NCBI RefSeq assembly: GCF_003857055.1
Contig: NZ_QGSZ01000219.1
Location: forward strand, 1 to 38,373
Length of the DNA stretch: 38,373 nt
Direction of reading: 5' to 3'
Source of the DNA: Micromonospora inaquosa
GTDB taxonomy: Bacteria; Actinomycetota; Actinomycetes; Mycobacteriales; Micromonosporaceae
Shown here: positions 30,993 to 38,373 of the stretch, piece by piece
Layout: every line of letters begins with the position of its first letter
Position numbering within the stretch: position 1 is the first letter of the stretch
Program-made: the position numbers and the translations under genes
Notes under the pieces: generated by a model
Database searches by the model: none
Told to the model about the DNA's origin: nothing
What the model saw: only the letters and a program-made list of their open reading frames with translations

Positions 30993-32507
30993 ATGGCCGA
31001 GGTGGGCATCCCCAAGGTGAGCGTCGTGGTGCCGGCGTACAACTGCGGCCCGCACATCGAACGGCTCGTCGCCTCGCTCCTGCGCCAGTCACTGCCCCCC
31101 GACGACTTCGAAGTGATCTTCATCGACGACGGCTCGACCGACGAGACGGCCGAGCGACTGGATCGGCTGGCCGCTGAGCACCCACACGTCACGGTGCTGC
31201 ACATCGAAAACTCCGGTTGGCCGTCGCGTCCCCGCAACCTCGGCATCGAGCAGGCCCGCGGCGAGTACGTCTTCTTCTCCGACGACGACGACTGGTTCGC
31301 CGACGAGGCGCTGGAGCGGCTGTACGCCTGCGCGAAGGCGAACGACGCCGACATCGTGGTCGGGAAGATGGCCGGGTACGGGCGCCCCGTCCCACGGGAG
31401 CTGTTCCGGAAGAACCGCTTCGACGCCACCCTGGGCAACTCCCCCCTGATCGACAGCCTGACCTGCCACAAGCTGTTCCGGCGGTCGTTCCTCAACGAGC
31501 ACGGTCTGCGGTTCCCGGAGGGCGGCAAGCGCCGGCTGGAGGACCATTCGCTGGTCGTTCGGGCCTACTTCCTGTCCCGCCGCACCTCCGTGTTGTCCGA
31601 CTACACCTGCTACCACCACGTTCAACGGGGTGACGCGCGCAACGTCACAGCAGGCCCGTTGGACCCGTCGAGCTACTACGCCAGCGTGCGGGAGGCGCTG
31701 GACGTCGTCGACGCCAACACCGAGCCGGGCCCGCTGCGGGACCGGCTGCACCGGCGCTGGCTGCGCAACGAGATGCTCAGCAAGCTGCGCGGCAAGCGGT
31801 TGCTGAATGTCCCCGAGGCTTGGCTGGAACAGGTCGCACTGGAGACCCAGGAGATCATCCAGGGCCGCTTCGCCAGTGGTGTCGCCGGTGGGCTGCCGCC
31901 GCTGCTCCGAGCCGTGGCGTACCTGGCGGAGCGGGGGCGCGTCGCGGACCTGCGCAGGCTCGCCCACTGGGAGGCGGGCATCGCCGCACACGGCACCATC
32001 GACGAGCTCCGGCAGGCCGACCACGCCGTCACGGTGACCGTCGCCGCCGAGCTGCGCTCCGCGGACCAGCCGGTCGGCTTCCGCGCCGACGGTGACCGCG
32101 ACGTGCTGATCCTCCCGATGGAGGAGATCGCCCCCGAGGTGCTCGATGCCACCGCACAGGTGCGCAAGGCCCGCCTGGACCTGGTGGCCCGCCACCGGGA
32201 GACCGGCGTCGAGATCTTCCTGCCGAACACCTTCCAGACCGAGCGGATCACCGGTACGACCGGAGCGGACACCGTCCACCTGGTGCACCGGGCCACCGTC
32301 ACCATCGACTTCGCCGCCCTCAACGGTGGTCGGACCAGCGGTAGGTGGTTCCTCAAGGCCCGGATCACCAATGTGGGCTGGACGGAGGACGTGCGGCTGC
32401 CGCTGGTGTTCATCTGCCCGGCCGACGGCTCTCGGCCCCGGATCCGCGACGAGCGGAAGGTGTGGAACCGGGTGCGCTCGGCGGTAGGCCGGCGGATCAA
32501 GCGCTGA
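30993..32507 (+). CDS. Family 2 glycosyltransferase with C-terminal extension
   Basis: This 504-aa protein has a GT-A domain (about 8-230): VSVVVPAYN, IDDGSTDET (45-52), NLGIEQARGEYVFFSDDDDW (97-101 the DxD) and LTCHKLFRR. The C-terminal 270 residues include a helical part and a beta-rich end that ends WFLKARITNVGWTEDVRLPLVF. TagF/TarS-like wall glycosyltransferases have similar layouts. ATG at 30993 with GGGAGGA upstream. No signal peptide, so it is cytoplasmic. It likely builds a cell-surface glycan. Confidence 0.85.
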   Translation: MAEVGIPKVSVVVPAYNCGPHIERLVASLLRQSLPPDDFEVIFIDDGSTDETAERLDRLAAEHPHVTVLHIENSGWPSRPRNLGIEQARGEYVFFSDDDDWFADEALERLYACAKANDADIVVGKMAGYGRPVPRELFRKNRFDATLGNSPLIDSLTCHKLFRRSFLNEHGLRFPEGGKRRLEDHSLVVRAYFLSRRTSVLSDYTCYHHVQRGDARNVTAGPLDPSSYYASVREALDVVDANTEPGPLRDRLHRRWLRNEMLSKLRGKRLLNVPEAWLEQVALETQEIIQGRFASGVAGGLPPLLRAVAYLAERGRVADLRRLAHWEAGIAAHGTIDELRQADHAVTVTVAAELRSADQPVGFRADGDRDVLILPMEEIAPEVLDATAQVRKARLDLVARHRETGVEIFLPNTFQTERITGTTGADTVHLVHRATVTIDFAALNGGRTSGRWFLKARITNVGWTEDVRLPLVFICPADGSRPRIRDERKVWNRVRSAVGRRIKR

Positions 32508-32595
32508 CCGGCCGGCGGGGGTCTTGGAGTGGCACCCTCGACCGATCGGCGGTCGGCTGCGAAACTGTGTGCCGGTCAGCGAGTGGGGGGCGTGG

Positions 32596-34125
32596 ATGAG
32601 CAACGGCTGGGTGCTGCCCGACGAGGTGCTGCGGGACGCGCCGGCGTACACGCCACGTCCCGGTGAGCTCGCGGATCTGGAGCTGCTGCTGACCGGCGCG
32701 TACGCCCCTCTGACCGGCTTCATGACCCGCGCCGACCTGGTCTCGGTGAGCCGACGCGCCCGGCTGGCCGACGGCACACCGTGGCAGGTCGCGGTGGTGC
32801 TCCAGGTGCCGGCCGCACTGGCGCAGAGCTTCGACCCGCGCGACCCGGCCCGCCGGGCGCTGGTGCTGACCGATGGGGAGGGCGCCCCGGCGGCGGCCCT
32901 GGACGTGGCCGACGTCTGGCCGATCCGCGAGGGTGTGGCGGGAGTGGGCGGCCAGGTCCGGCGGCTGGGCGACGGTGGGCACGGTCCGTTCCAGCGACTG
33001 CGTCGTTCCCCGGAGGAGGTCCGCGCGCTGCTGCCCCCGGGCCGGGTGCTCGGGGTGATCGCCGATCGGCCGCTGCACCGTCCGCAGCTCGCCCAGATCG
33101 CCCATGCCGCCCGCACCCTGGCCGCGCATCTGCTCGTGATGATCCCGGTCGGTGAGGGCGGTGTCGACGGGCTCCCGCCGGAGGCGCTGGTCCGTACGAT
33201 CTTCGCCGCCCGGGACCGGATGCCGCCCGCCACCCTGGTCGCGGTGCCGTTGTCGCACCGACACGAGGAGATCAGCGACGCGTTGCTGCGTGCCCGGGTG
33301 TCCGCCGCGTACGGGGTCACCCACCTGCTCTCCACCGGGGAGATGCTCTCCGGCGCCGGGCTGCGGGTGTTGGTGCCGCGCGAGCTCGCCTACGACAACC
33401 GGGACGGGCAGTGGCGTTGGCGGGAGGACATCCCACCGCGCAACCGCCGGCTCGCGCTGACCCAGGCGGAGATCGACGACCTGCTCGACCGGGGTTTTCC
33501 GCTGCCGGAGTGGCACACCCCGCCCGCCGTGGCACGGGAGTTGGCCCGGGCCCGCCCGCCGCGTCGGCAGCGAGGGCTGGTGGTCTTCCTGACCGGCCTC
33601 TCCGGCTCCGGCAAGTCGACAGTCGCCCGGGGGCTGGCGGACGCGTTACGGGAGAACGGCGACCGCACGGTGACCCTGCTCGACGGGGACGTGGTGCGTC
33701 GGGAGCTCTCCGCCGGGCTGAGCTTCAGCAAGGCCGACCGGGATCTCAACGTCCGGCGGATCGGCTGGGTGGCCGCCGAGATCGCCCGGCACCGTGGGGT
33801 GAGCATCTGCTGCCCGATCGCCCCGTACGCGGCGGCCCGTGCCACCGCCCGGGAGATGGCCCTCGCCGCCGGGGCGGGTTTCGTGCTGGTGCACGTGGCC
33901 ACCCCGTTGGAGGTGTGCGAGCGCAGGGACCGCAAGGGCCTGTACGCGCGAGCGCGGGCCGGCCTGCTCACCGGGATGACCGGCATCGACGACCCGTACG
34001 AGGAGCCGACCGACGCTGATCTGGTTCTCGACACCAGCGACGTGAGCGTGGCGGACGCGGTGCAGGCCGTGCTGCACCATCTGACCGAGACCGGCTGGGT
34101 GGAGCTGACCATCACGTCCCCCTGA
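32596..34125 (+). CDS. APS kinase fused to a degenerate ATP sulfurylase
   Basis: This 509-aa protein has an ATP-sulfurylase-like N-terminal domain (1-320) and an APS kinase (328-509) with P-loop GLSGSGKST (about 334), DGDVVR, FSKADRDLNVRRIGWVAAEIARHRG and a Tyr/Arg-rich end. In the sulfurylase part the catalytic QxRNPxHxxH is replaced by A156DRPLHRPQ, and the VGRDHAG motif by STGEMLSG (about 246), so sulfate adenylation is probably lost. The kinase should make PAPS from APS. No PAPS reductase or sulfotransferase is nearby. ATG at 32596 with a purine-rich (GGGGGG) site. Confidence 0.85.
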   Translation: MSNGWVLPDEVLRDAPAYTPRPGELADLELLLTGAYAPLTGFMTRADLVSVSRRARLADGTPWQVAVVLQVPAALAQSFDPRDPARRALVLTDGEGAPAAALDVADVWPIREGVAGVGGQVRRLGDGGHGPFQRLRRSPEEVRALLPPGRVLGVIADRPLHRPQLAQIAHAARTLAAHLLVMIPVGEGGVDGLPPEALVRTIFAARDRMPPATLVAVPLSHRHEEISDALLRARVSAAYGVTHLLSTGEMLSGAGLRVLVPRELAYDNRDGQWRWREDIPPRNRRLALTQAEIDDLLDRGFPLPEWHTPPAVARELARARPPRRQRGLVVFLTGLSGSGKSTVARGLADALRENGDRTVTLLDGDVVRRELSAGLSFSKADRDLNVRRIGWVAAEIARHRGVSICCPIAPYAAARATAREMALAAGAGFVLVHVATPLEVCERRDRKGLYARARAGLLTGMTGIDDPYEEPTDADLVLDTSDVSVADAVQAVLHHLTETGWVELTITSP

Positions 34126-34170
34126 GGCGTCGCTGTACCCGTTCCTTCCACCGCTGACCGGCACGCGCTA

Positions 34171-34192
34171 GTGTTCATCTTTGTTGGAACAC
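34171..34192. promoter_or_regulatory. Candidate DeoR operator
   Basis: GTGTTC-N10-GAACAC is a perfect 6-bp inverted repeat that overlaps TAGTGT (34170-34175), a -10 candidate for the DeoR-galT operon. Confidence 0.45.
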
Positions 34193-34236
34193 GTTCGACC
34201 GCGTGAGGGTACGTGGACCCCGGGGAGGCACGGCGG

Positions 34237-35046
34237 ATGCTCGCTCAGCAGCGGCAGGCGGCCATCCTGGAGCGGGTCCGCTCGACCGGCGGCGTCCGGG
34301 TCAGCGAGTTGGCAGGCGAGTTCGGCGTGTCCGACATGACCATCCGTCGTGACCTGGATGCGCTGCACGAGCGCGGCCTGCTGGCCAAGGTGCACGGTGG
34401 TGCCACCACGACCGGGCCGAGCTCGACCGACGAGCCGGGTTTCCACGCCAAGTCGGTTCGCCAACTGTCGGAGAAGGCGGCCATCGCGGACCGGGCCGCC
34501 CAGCTGGTCCGGCCGGGCGCGGCGGTCGCGCTCTCCGCGGGCACCACCACCGCCGAGCTGGCCCGCCGCCTGGTGGACGTGCCCGAGCTGACCGTGGTGA
34601 CCAACTCGCTGCCGGTGGCCGAGATCATGCACGCCGGCGGCCGCCCGGACCAGACGGTGGTGCTCACCGGCGGCGTACGCACACCGTCGGACGCGCTGGT
34701 CGGGCCACTCGCGGTAGGGGCCGTCCGATCACTGCACCTGGATCTGCTCTTCCTGGGCGTCCACGGCATCACCGAGCGGGCCGGCTTCACCACCCCGAAC
34801 CTCATGGAGGCGGAGACCGATCGGGCGCTCGTGGCCGCGGCGGACCAATTGGTGGTGCTCGCCGACCACACCAAGTGGGGCACTGTCGGCATCTCCTCGA
34901 TCGTCGAGTTGGCGGCGGCCCACGTACTGGTCAGCGACGACCGGTTGCCCCCACCCGCACGACGGGTACTCGGCGAACGGGTGGGCGAACTGATCATGGT
35001 GAAGGCGACAAGGGGCGGGCCGCGTGACGCGCACGCCGACAACTGA
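34237..35046 (+). CDS. DeoR-family regulator
   Basis: This 269-aa DeoR protein has a helix-turn-helix RQAAILERVRSTGGVRVSELAGEFGVSDMTIRRDLDALHERGLLAKVHGGA (the signature is complete) and a sugar-phosphate-binding domain with SAGTTTAELARRL and TNSLPVAEIM, up to VVLADHTKWG. I prefer the ATG at 34237 (GGGGAGG eight bases upstream) over the GTG at 34213. It is followed 12 bp later by galT, so it probably senses a galactose-type sugar phosphate and regulates itself and galT. Confidence 0.88.
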   Translation: MLAQQRQAAILERVRSTGGVRVSELAGEFGVSDMTIRRDLDALHERGLLAKVHGGATTTGPSSTDEPGFHAKSVRQLSEKAAIADRAAQLVRPGAAVALSAGTTTAELARRLVDVPELTVVTNSLPVAEIMHAGGRPDQTVVLTGGVRTPSDALVGPLAVGAVRSLHLDLLFLGVHGITERAGFTTPNLMEAETDRALVAAADQLVVLADHTKWGTVGISSIVELAAAHVLVSDDRLPPPARRVLGERVGELIMVKATRGGPRDAHADN

Positions 35047-35058
35047 GGGGACGGCGCC

Positions 35059-36135
35059 GTGAAGCGCACCGCGATCGACCTGGCCGACGGCCGGGAGCTG
35101 ATCTACTTCGACGAGCGCGACGACGCGGTCCGCGACCAGCCGGACCGCCGGGACCTGCCGCCGCCTCCCCCGGCGTCCCAGCTGCGCTACGACCCGCTGA
35201 CCGACGAGTGGGTGGCGGTCGCCGTGCACCGGCAGACCCGCACCTTCCTCCCGCCGGCGAACGAGTGCCCCCTCGACCCGTCGGTGGGCGACCGACTGAC
35301 CGAGATCCCCGCACCCGACTACGACGTGGTGGTCTTCGAGAACCGGTTCCCGTCGCTGAGCGGTCGGGTGGCCGAGGAGCCCGGCGAGATCACCCCGTTC
35401 ACGCCGGTCCGGCCGGGCGTCGGTCGATGCGAGGTGGTCTGCTTCACGTCCGACCACAACGCCTCGTTCGCCAGCCTGCCGCCCCGCCGGGTCCGCACCG
35501 TGTTGGACGCGCTCGCCGACCGCACCGAGGTGCTCGGCGCGCTGCCCGGCGTCGAGCAGGTCTTCTGCTTCGAGAACCGGGGCGTCGAGATCGGTGTGAC
35601 ACTGCACCACCCGCACGGGCAGATCTACGCGTACCCCTTCGTGACGCCGCGCACCCGTGCGCTGCTGGCCGCGGCCCGCCGGCACGCCGAGCGGACCGGC
35701 GGGGGCAACCTGTACGCGGACGTGCTGGCCGTCGAGCGTGCCACCGGTGACCGGGTGGTCGCCGAGAACGAGCACTGGACGGCGTTCGTCCCGGCGGCCG
35801 CCCGCTGGCCGTTCGAGGTGCACGTCGCGCCGCACCGGGTGGTGCCGGACATCCCGGCGCTCAGCGACAGCGAACGGGACTCGTTCGGGCCGCTCTACCT
35901 GGATCTGCTGCGCCGCTTCGACGGCCTGTTCGACATGCCGATGCCCTACATCTCGGCCTGGCACCAGGCGCCGGTACGGATCGATCGCGAACTGGGTTAT
36001 CTGCACCTGCAGCTGTTCAGCATCCGGCGCGCCCCGGACAAGCTGAAGTACCTGGCGGGCTCCGAGTCCGGGATGGGCGTCTTCATCAACGACATCGCGC
36101 CGGAACGCGCCGCCGAACTGCTGCGTGCCGCCTGA
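35059..36135 (+). CDS. galT: Galactose-1-phosphate uridylyltransferase
   Basis: This 358-aa HIT-superfamily enzyme carries the catalytic H184-P-H186-G-Q188 (LHHPHGQIYAYPF). It also holds NRFPSLSG and the C-terminal HLQLFSIRRAPDKLKYLAGSESGMGVFINDI. In the N-terminal Zn site only one cysteine is seen (ANECPLDPS), where other members have two. It exchanges UMP between UDP-glucose and galactose-1-phosphate in the Leloir pathway. GTG start 35059 after GAGGGGA. Galactokinase and epimerase are not next to it. Confidence 0.92.
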   Translation: MKRTAIDLADGRELIYFDERDDAVRDQPDRRDLPPPPPASQLRYDPLTDEWVAVAVHRQTRTFLPPANECPLDPSVGDRLTEIPAPDYDVVVFENRFPSLSGRVAEEPGEITPFTPVRPGVGRCEVVCFTSDHNASFASLPPRRVRTVLDALADRTEVLGALPGVEQVFCFENRGVEIGVTLHHPHGQIYAYPFVTPRTRALLAAARRHAERTGGGNLYADVLAVERATGDRVVAENEHWTAFVPAAARWPFEVHVAPHRVVPDIPALSDSERDSFGPLYLDLLRRFDGLFDMPMPYISAWHQAPVRIDRELGYLHLQLFSIRRAPDKLKYLAGSESGMGVFINDIAPERAAELLRAA

Positions 36136-36195
36136 GCGGCCGTGGCCGCGGCCGGTGCCTGAGCTCGGCCGGGCCCAGGCGGCGGGAAACAGGGC

Positions 36196-36223
36196 GCGGG
36201 GGGCCCGGGACAGGGCCCCCCGC
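36196..36223 (+). terminator. galT terminator
   Basis: A perfect 11-bp stem gcggggggccc / gggccccccgc with a 6-nt loop, 60 bp after the galT stop codon. No U tract. Confidence 0.65.
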
Positions 36224-36402
36224 AGGGAAGGGACGGCTGGCTGTGCACGGCACAGCCGGGAAGGCTGGCTGATCGGCGCACGGGTGCCGCGGGTCGACCG
36301 AGGTCAACCTTCCTGGACTCGACTGGCATCTCGTCCATCCTGGTCAACGAGGCGCGCCGGGGGCAGTGACGCCGATCGGCGCGGCGGCGCCGGACACGCC
36401 GA

Positions 36403-36429
36403 AGCCCGCCGGCAGAGTGCCGGCGGGCT
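36403..36429 (-). terminator. icd terminator
   Basis: A perfect 12-bp stem (agcccgccggca / tgccggcgggct) with a 3-nt loop, 22 bp after the icd stop codon on the minus strand. Only a short T-rich end follows. Confidence 0.7.
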
Positions 36430-36451
36430 CCGATGACGCGGTACGCCTGGA

Positions 36452-37669
36452 TCAGGCGGCGATCTTGCGGGCCAGGTTCTCGTCGAGCGCGTTCATGAAC
36501 TCGTCGGTGGTCAGCCACGGGGCGTCGCGCGAGATGAGCAGCGCGAGGTCCTTCGTCATCTGGCCGCCCTCGACGGTGTCGACGATGACCTGCTCCAGGG
36601 TGTTGGCGAACTCGGTGACCGCCGGGGTGCCGTCCAGCTTGCCCCGGTGGGCCAGGCCCCGGGTCCAGGCGTAGATCGACGCGATCGGGTTGGTCGAGGT
36701 CTTCTCGCCCTTCTGGTACTGCCGGTAGTGCCGGGTGACAGTGCCGTGCGCGGCCTCGGCCTCGACGGTCCGGCCGTCCGGGGAGAGCAGGACGGAGGTC
36801 ATCAGACCCAGCGAGCCGAAGCCCTGCGCGACGGTGTCGGACTGCACGTCACCGTCGTAGTTCTTGCAGGCCCAGACGTAGCCGCCCTCCCACTTGAGCG
36901 CGGCGGCGACCATGTCGTCGATGAGCCGGTGCTCGTAGGTGATGCCGGCGGCCGCGAACTCGGCCTTGAACTCGGTCTCGAACACCTCGGCGAAGATGTC
37001 CTTGAACCGGCCGTCGTACGCCTTGAGGATGGTGTTCTTGGTGGACAGGTAGACCGGGTAGTTGCGGTCCAGCCCGTACCGGAAAGACGCCCGGGCGAAG
37101 TCCCGGATCGACTCGTCGTAGTTGTACATGCCCATGGCGATGCCGCCGCCGGGGAAGTTGGCGACCTCCATCTCCATCGGCGCGCCGCCGTCGGCCGGGG
37201 TGTAGGTGATGGTCACCGTGCCCGGGCCGGGGACGACGAAGTCGGTGGCCTTGTACTGGTCACCGTGGGCGTGCCGGCCGATGATGATCGGCTTGGTCCA
37301 GCCGGGGACCAGCCGCGGCACGTTGGACATGATGATCGGCTCACGGAAGACGACACCGCCGAGGATGTTGCGGATGGTGCCGTTGGGCGACCGCCACATC
37401 TTCTTCAGGCCGAACTCCTCGACCCGGGCCTCGTCCGGGGTGATGGTCGCGCACTTGACGCCGACGCCGTGCTCCTTGATGGCGTTGGCGGCGTCGATCG
37501 TGACCTGGTCGTCGGTCTCGTCGCGGTGCTGGATCGACAGGTCGTAGTAGTGCAGGTCGACGTCGAGGTAGGGCAGGATCAGCTGCTCCCGGATCTGCTT
37601 CCAGATGATCCGGGTCATCTCGTCGCCGTCGAGTTCTACGACCGGGTTGTTTACCTTGATCTTCGCCAT
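36452..37669 (-). CDS. icd: NADP-dependent isocitrate dehydrogenase
   Basis: This 405-aa dimeric enzyme is of the eukaryote-like subfamily, with [20 protein letters not shown] at the start, [24 protein letters not shown] (isocitrate-binding), [63 protein letters not shown], and [31 protein letters not shown]. It converts isocitrate to 2-oxoglutarate with NADPH production. The start is ATG 37669 after GAGAGGAG. A promoter palindrome lies 35 bp upstream. A terminator follows. Confidence 0.97.
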   Translation of the reverse strand: MAKIKVNNPVVELDGDEMTRIIWKQIREQLILPYLDVDLHYYDLSIQHRDETDDQVTIDAANAIKEHGVGVKCATITPDEARVEEFGLKKMWRSPNGTIRNILGGVVFREPIIMSNVPRLVPGWTKPIIIGRHAHGDQYKATDFVVPGPGTVTITYTPADGGAPMEMEVANFPGGGIAMGMYNYDESIRDFARASFRYGLDRNYPVYLSTKNTILKAYDGRFKDIFAEVFETEFKAEFAAAGITYEHRLIDDMVAAALKWEGGYVWACKNYDGDVQSDTVAQGFGSLGLMTSVLLSPDGRTVEAEAAHGTVTRHYRQYQKGEKTSTNPIASIYAWTRGLAHRGKLDGTPAVTEFANTLEQVIVDTVEGGQMTKDLALLISRDAPWLTTDEFMNALDENLARKIAA

Positions 37670-37703
37670 CGGCCGGCGCTCCTCTCGGGGGACACGTGCT
37701 CAA

Positions 37704-37721
37704 GCAGTACGAGCGTACTGC
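37704..37721. promoter_or_regulatory. icd promoter palindrome
   Basis: gcagtacg-ag-cgtactgc is a perfect inverted repeat (8-bp arms, 2-bp centre). It contains TACGCT on the minus strand, a -10 candidate for icd, so a regulator bound here would block initiation. It sits in the divergent region with the metallo-hydrolase gene. Confidence 0.5.
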
Positions 37722-37806
37722 AATAGGGCCGGCAGCCCCCAGCCGGCCTCGACCGGCCGGCAGAACCGGACCACGCGGAACAGGAGTGCCCTGAGAGCAT
37801 CGTCCG

Positions 37807-38373
37807 ATGCCACTGAACCGCACCCTCGGGTCTATCACGGTTACCGCACTCACCGACGGGGAGGGTGCCTTCTTCCAGCCTCGCGCGGAGGTCTTTCCGC
37901 AGGCCACGGCAGCGCACTGGGCGGAGGCCGACCGGCGCGACCCCGGCTCGGTGACCGCCGACGGGCAGTGGTGGCTGCAGTTCCGCAGCTTCGCGATCCG
38001 CGTCGGCGACGGGCCGGTCACCCTTGTCGACGCCGGCATCGGGCCGGCGGACTCCCTGGCCGCGAGCTGGGCACCCGTGCCAGGCCGGATGCCCGCCGAG
38101 TTGGCCGCAGCGGGCATCGACCCGGCCGACGTCGAGACGGTCGTCCTGACCCACCTGCACAGCGACCACATCGGGTGGGCGGTCACCGGCACAGCGGGTC
38201 GGCCGTACTTTCCGAACGCGAGCTACCTGGTGCAACGCACCGAACTCGACGCCGCCGGGACGCTCAACCCTGGGCTACCGGCCGGCCTCATCGCGCCGTT
38301 GCGCGCCGCCGGCCAGCTCCGGGTGGTCGACGGCGAGACCGCCCTCACCCCAGCGGTACGTCTGCTGCCCACC
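37807..38373 (+). CDS. Metallo-beta-lactamase-fold hydrolase, partial
   Basis: An ATG at 37807 opens a frame of 189 codons that runs off the window end without a stop. The protein has the metal site THLHSDHIGW with H116, H118, D120, H121 (HxHxDH). Before it are ALTDGEG near the N-terminus and VTLVDAGIGP, the usual first strands. Members of this group include lactonases and other hydrolases; the class cannot be fixed from a partial sequence. It diverges from icd. No good ribosome site is seen. Confidence 0.8.
   Translation, partial: MPLNRTLGSITVTALTDGEGAFFQPRAEVFPQATAAHWAEADRRDPGSVTADGQWWLQFRSFAIRVGDGPVTLVDAGIGPADSLAASWAPVPGRMPAELAAAGIDPADVETVVLTHLHSDHIGWAVTGTAGRPYFPNASYLVQRTELDAAGTLNPGLPAGLIAPLRAAGQLRVVDGETALTPAVRLLPT

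Larger units (their letters stand above)
36136..36451. other. 316-bp convergent intergenic region
   Basis: Lies between the galT and icd stop codons. It holds one hairpin for each gene and no supported open frame. A short direct repeat (ggctggctg) occurs near 36235 and 36262. Confidence 0.5.

Noticed and set aside
31089..33335. 748-aa open frame on the minus strand
   Set aside because: Antisense to the glycosyltransferase and APS kinase genes, with shadow-type composition.

Overview
The window is 38.4 kb of very GC-rich DNA (about 70% by eye) with many GTG starts, TAnnnT -10 boxes placed directly before start codons, and a gene content (Ada-AlkA fusion, short GntR regulator, two-ABC-2 cassette, adenylylsulfate kinase fused to a sulfurylase-like domain, DeoR-GalT, NADP isocitrate dehydrogenase) typical of filamentous actinomycetes. 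The family is most likely Micromonosporaceae, perhaps Micromonospora. That assignment is inference; no rRNA or tRNA gene is present to confirm it.

Layout. 1-10.3 kb: small chromosomal genes: a Nudix hydrolase, a pterin-dehydratase-like protein, a LysR regulator divergent from a DUF1801-VOC pair, three methyltransferases, a PH-domain protein, an MFS exporter, an ArsR-SRPBCC operon with its operators, a broken nucleotidyltransferase and a stand-alone HflX N-terminal domain. 10.35-12.9 kb: a 2.5-kb lower-GC island bounded by a perfect 20-bp direct repeat, one copy of which is the 3' end of ychF. It carries three overlapping tiny genes, a divergent GntR-type regulator, an unknown 104-aa protein and a Phd/RelE toxin-antitoxin pair. 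12.9-20 kb: ychF, a DEDD exonuclease, a peptidase E-like protein, an unknown protein, an FAD oxidoreductase with a repetitive tail, and an alkylation-repair operon (Ada-AlkA fusion, then Ogt). 20-27.2 kb: a heterodimeric ABC exporter, a valyl-tRNA synthetase of the archaeal-like type, and a membrane protein. 27.2-30.8 kb: a four-gene operon of two ABC-2 systems. 31-38.4 kb: a family 2 glycosyltransferase, an APS kinase fused to a degenerate ATP sulfurylase, DeoR-galT, icd, and the start of a metallo-beta-lactamase-fold gene cut by the window end.

The most notable signals are repeats. A 61-bp palindromic element of the form GTTGATCATGAAGTT... occurs twice, in the same orientation relative to the adjoining gene. 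One copy supplies the stop codon of the Nudix gene. The other lies inside the alkA part of the Ada-AlkA gene and is translated in frame. The second main signal is the ychF-linked direct repeat, which looks like attL/attR of a small integrative island without an integrase. A different 75-bp hairpin lies at 4854-4928.

Several regulator/operator pairs can be read directly: LysR with a 23-bp inverted repeat, ArsR with two GCAAC-N5-GTTGC sites, Phd with a TGTACGA palindrome across its own start codon, and DeoR with GTGTTC-N10-GAACAC. No CRISPR array, tRNA, rRNA, transposase or integrase was found.
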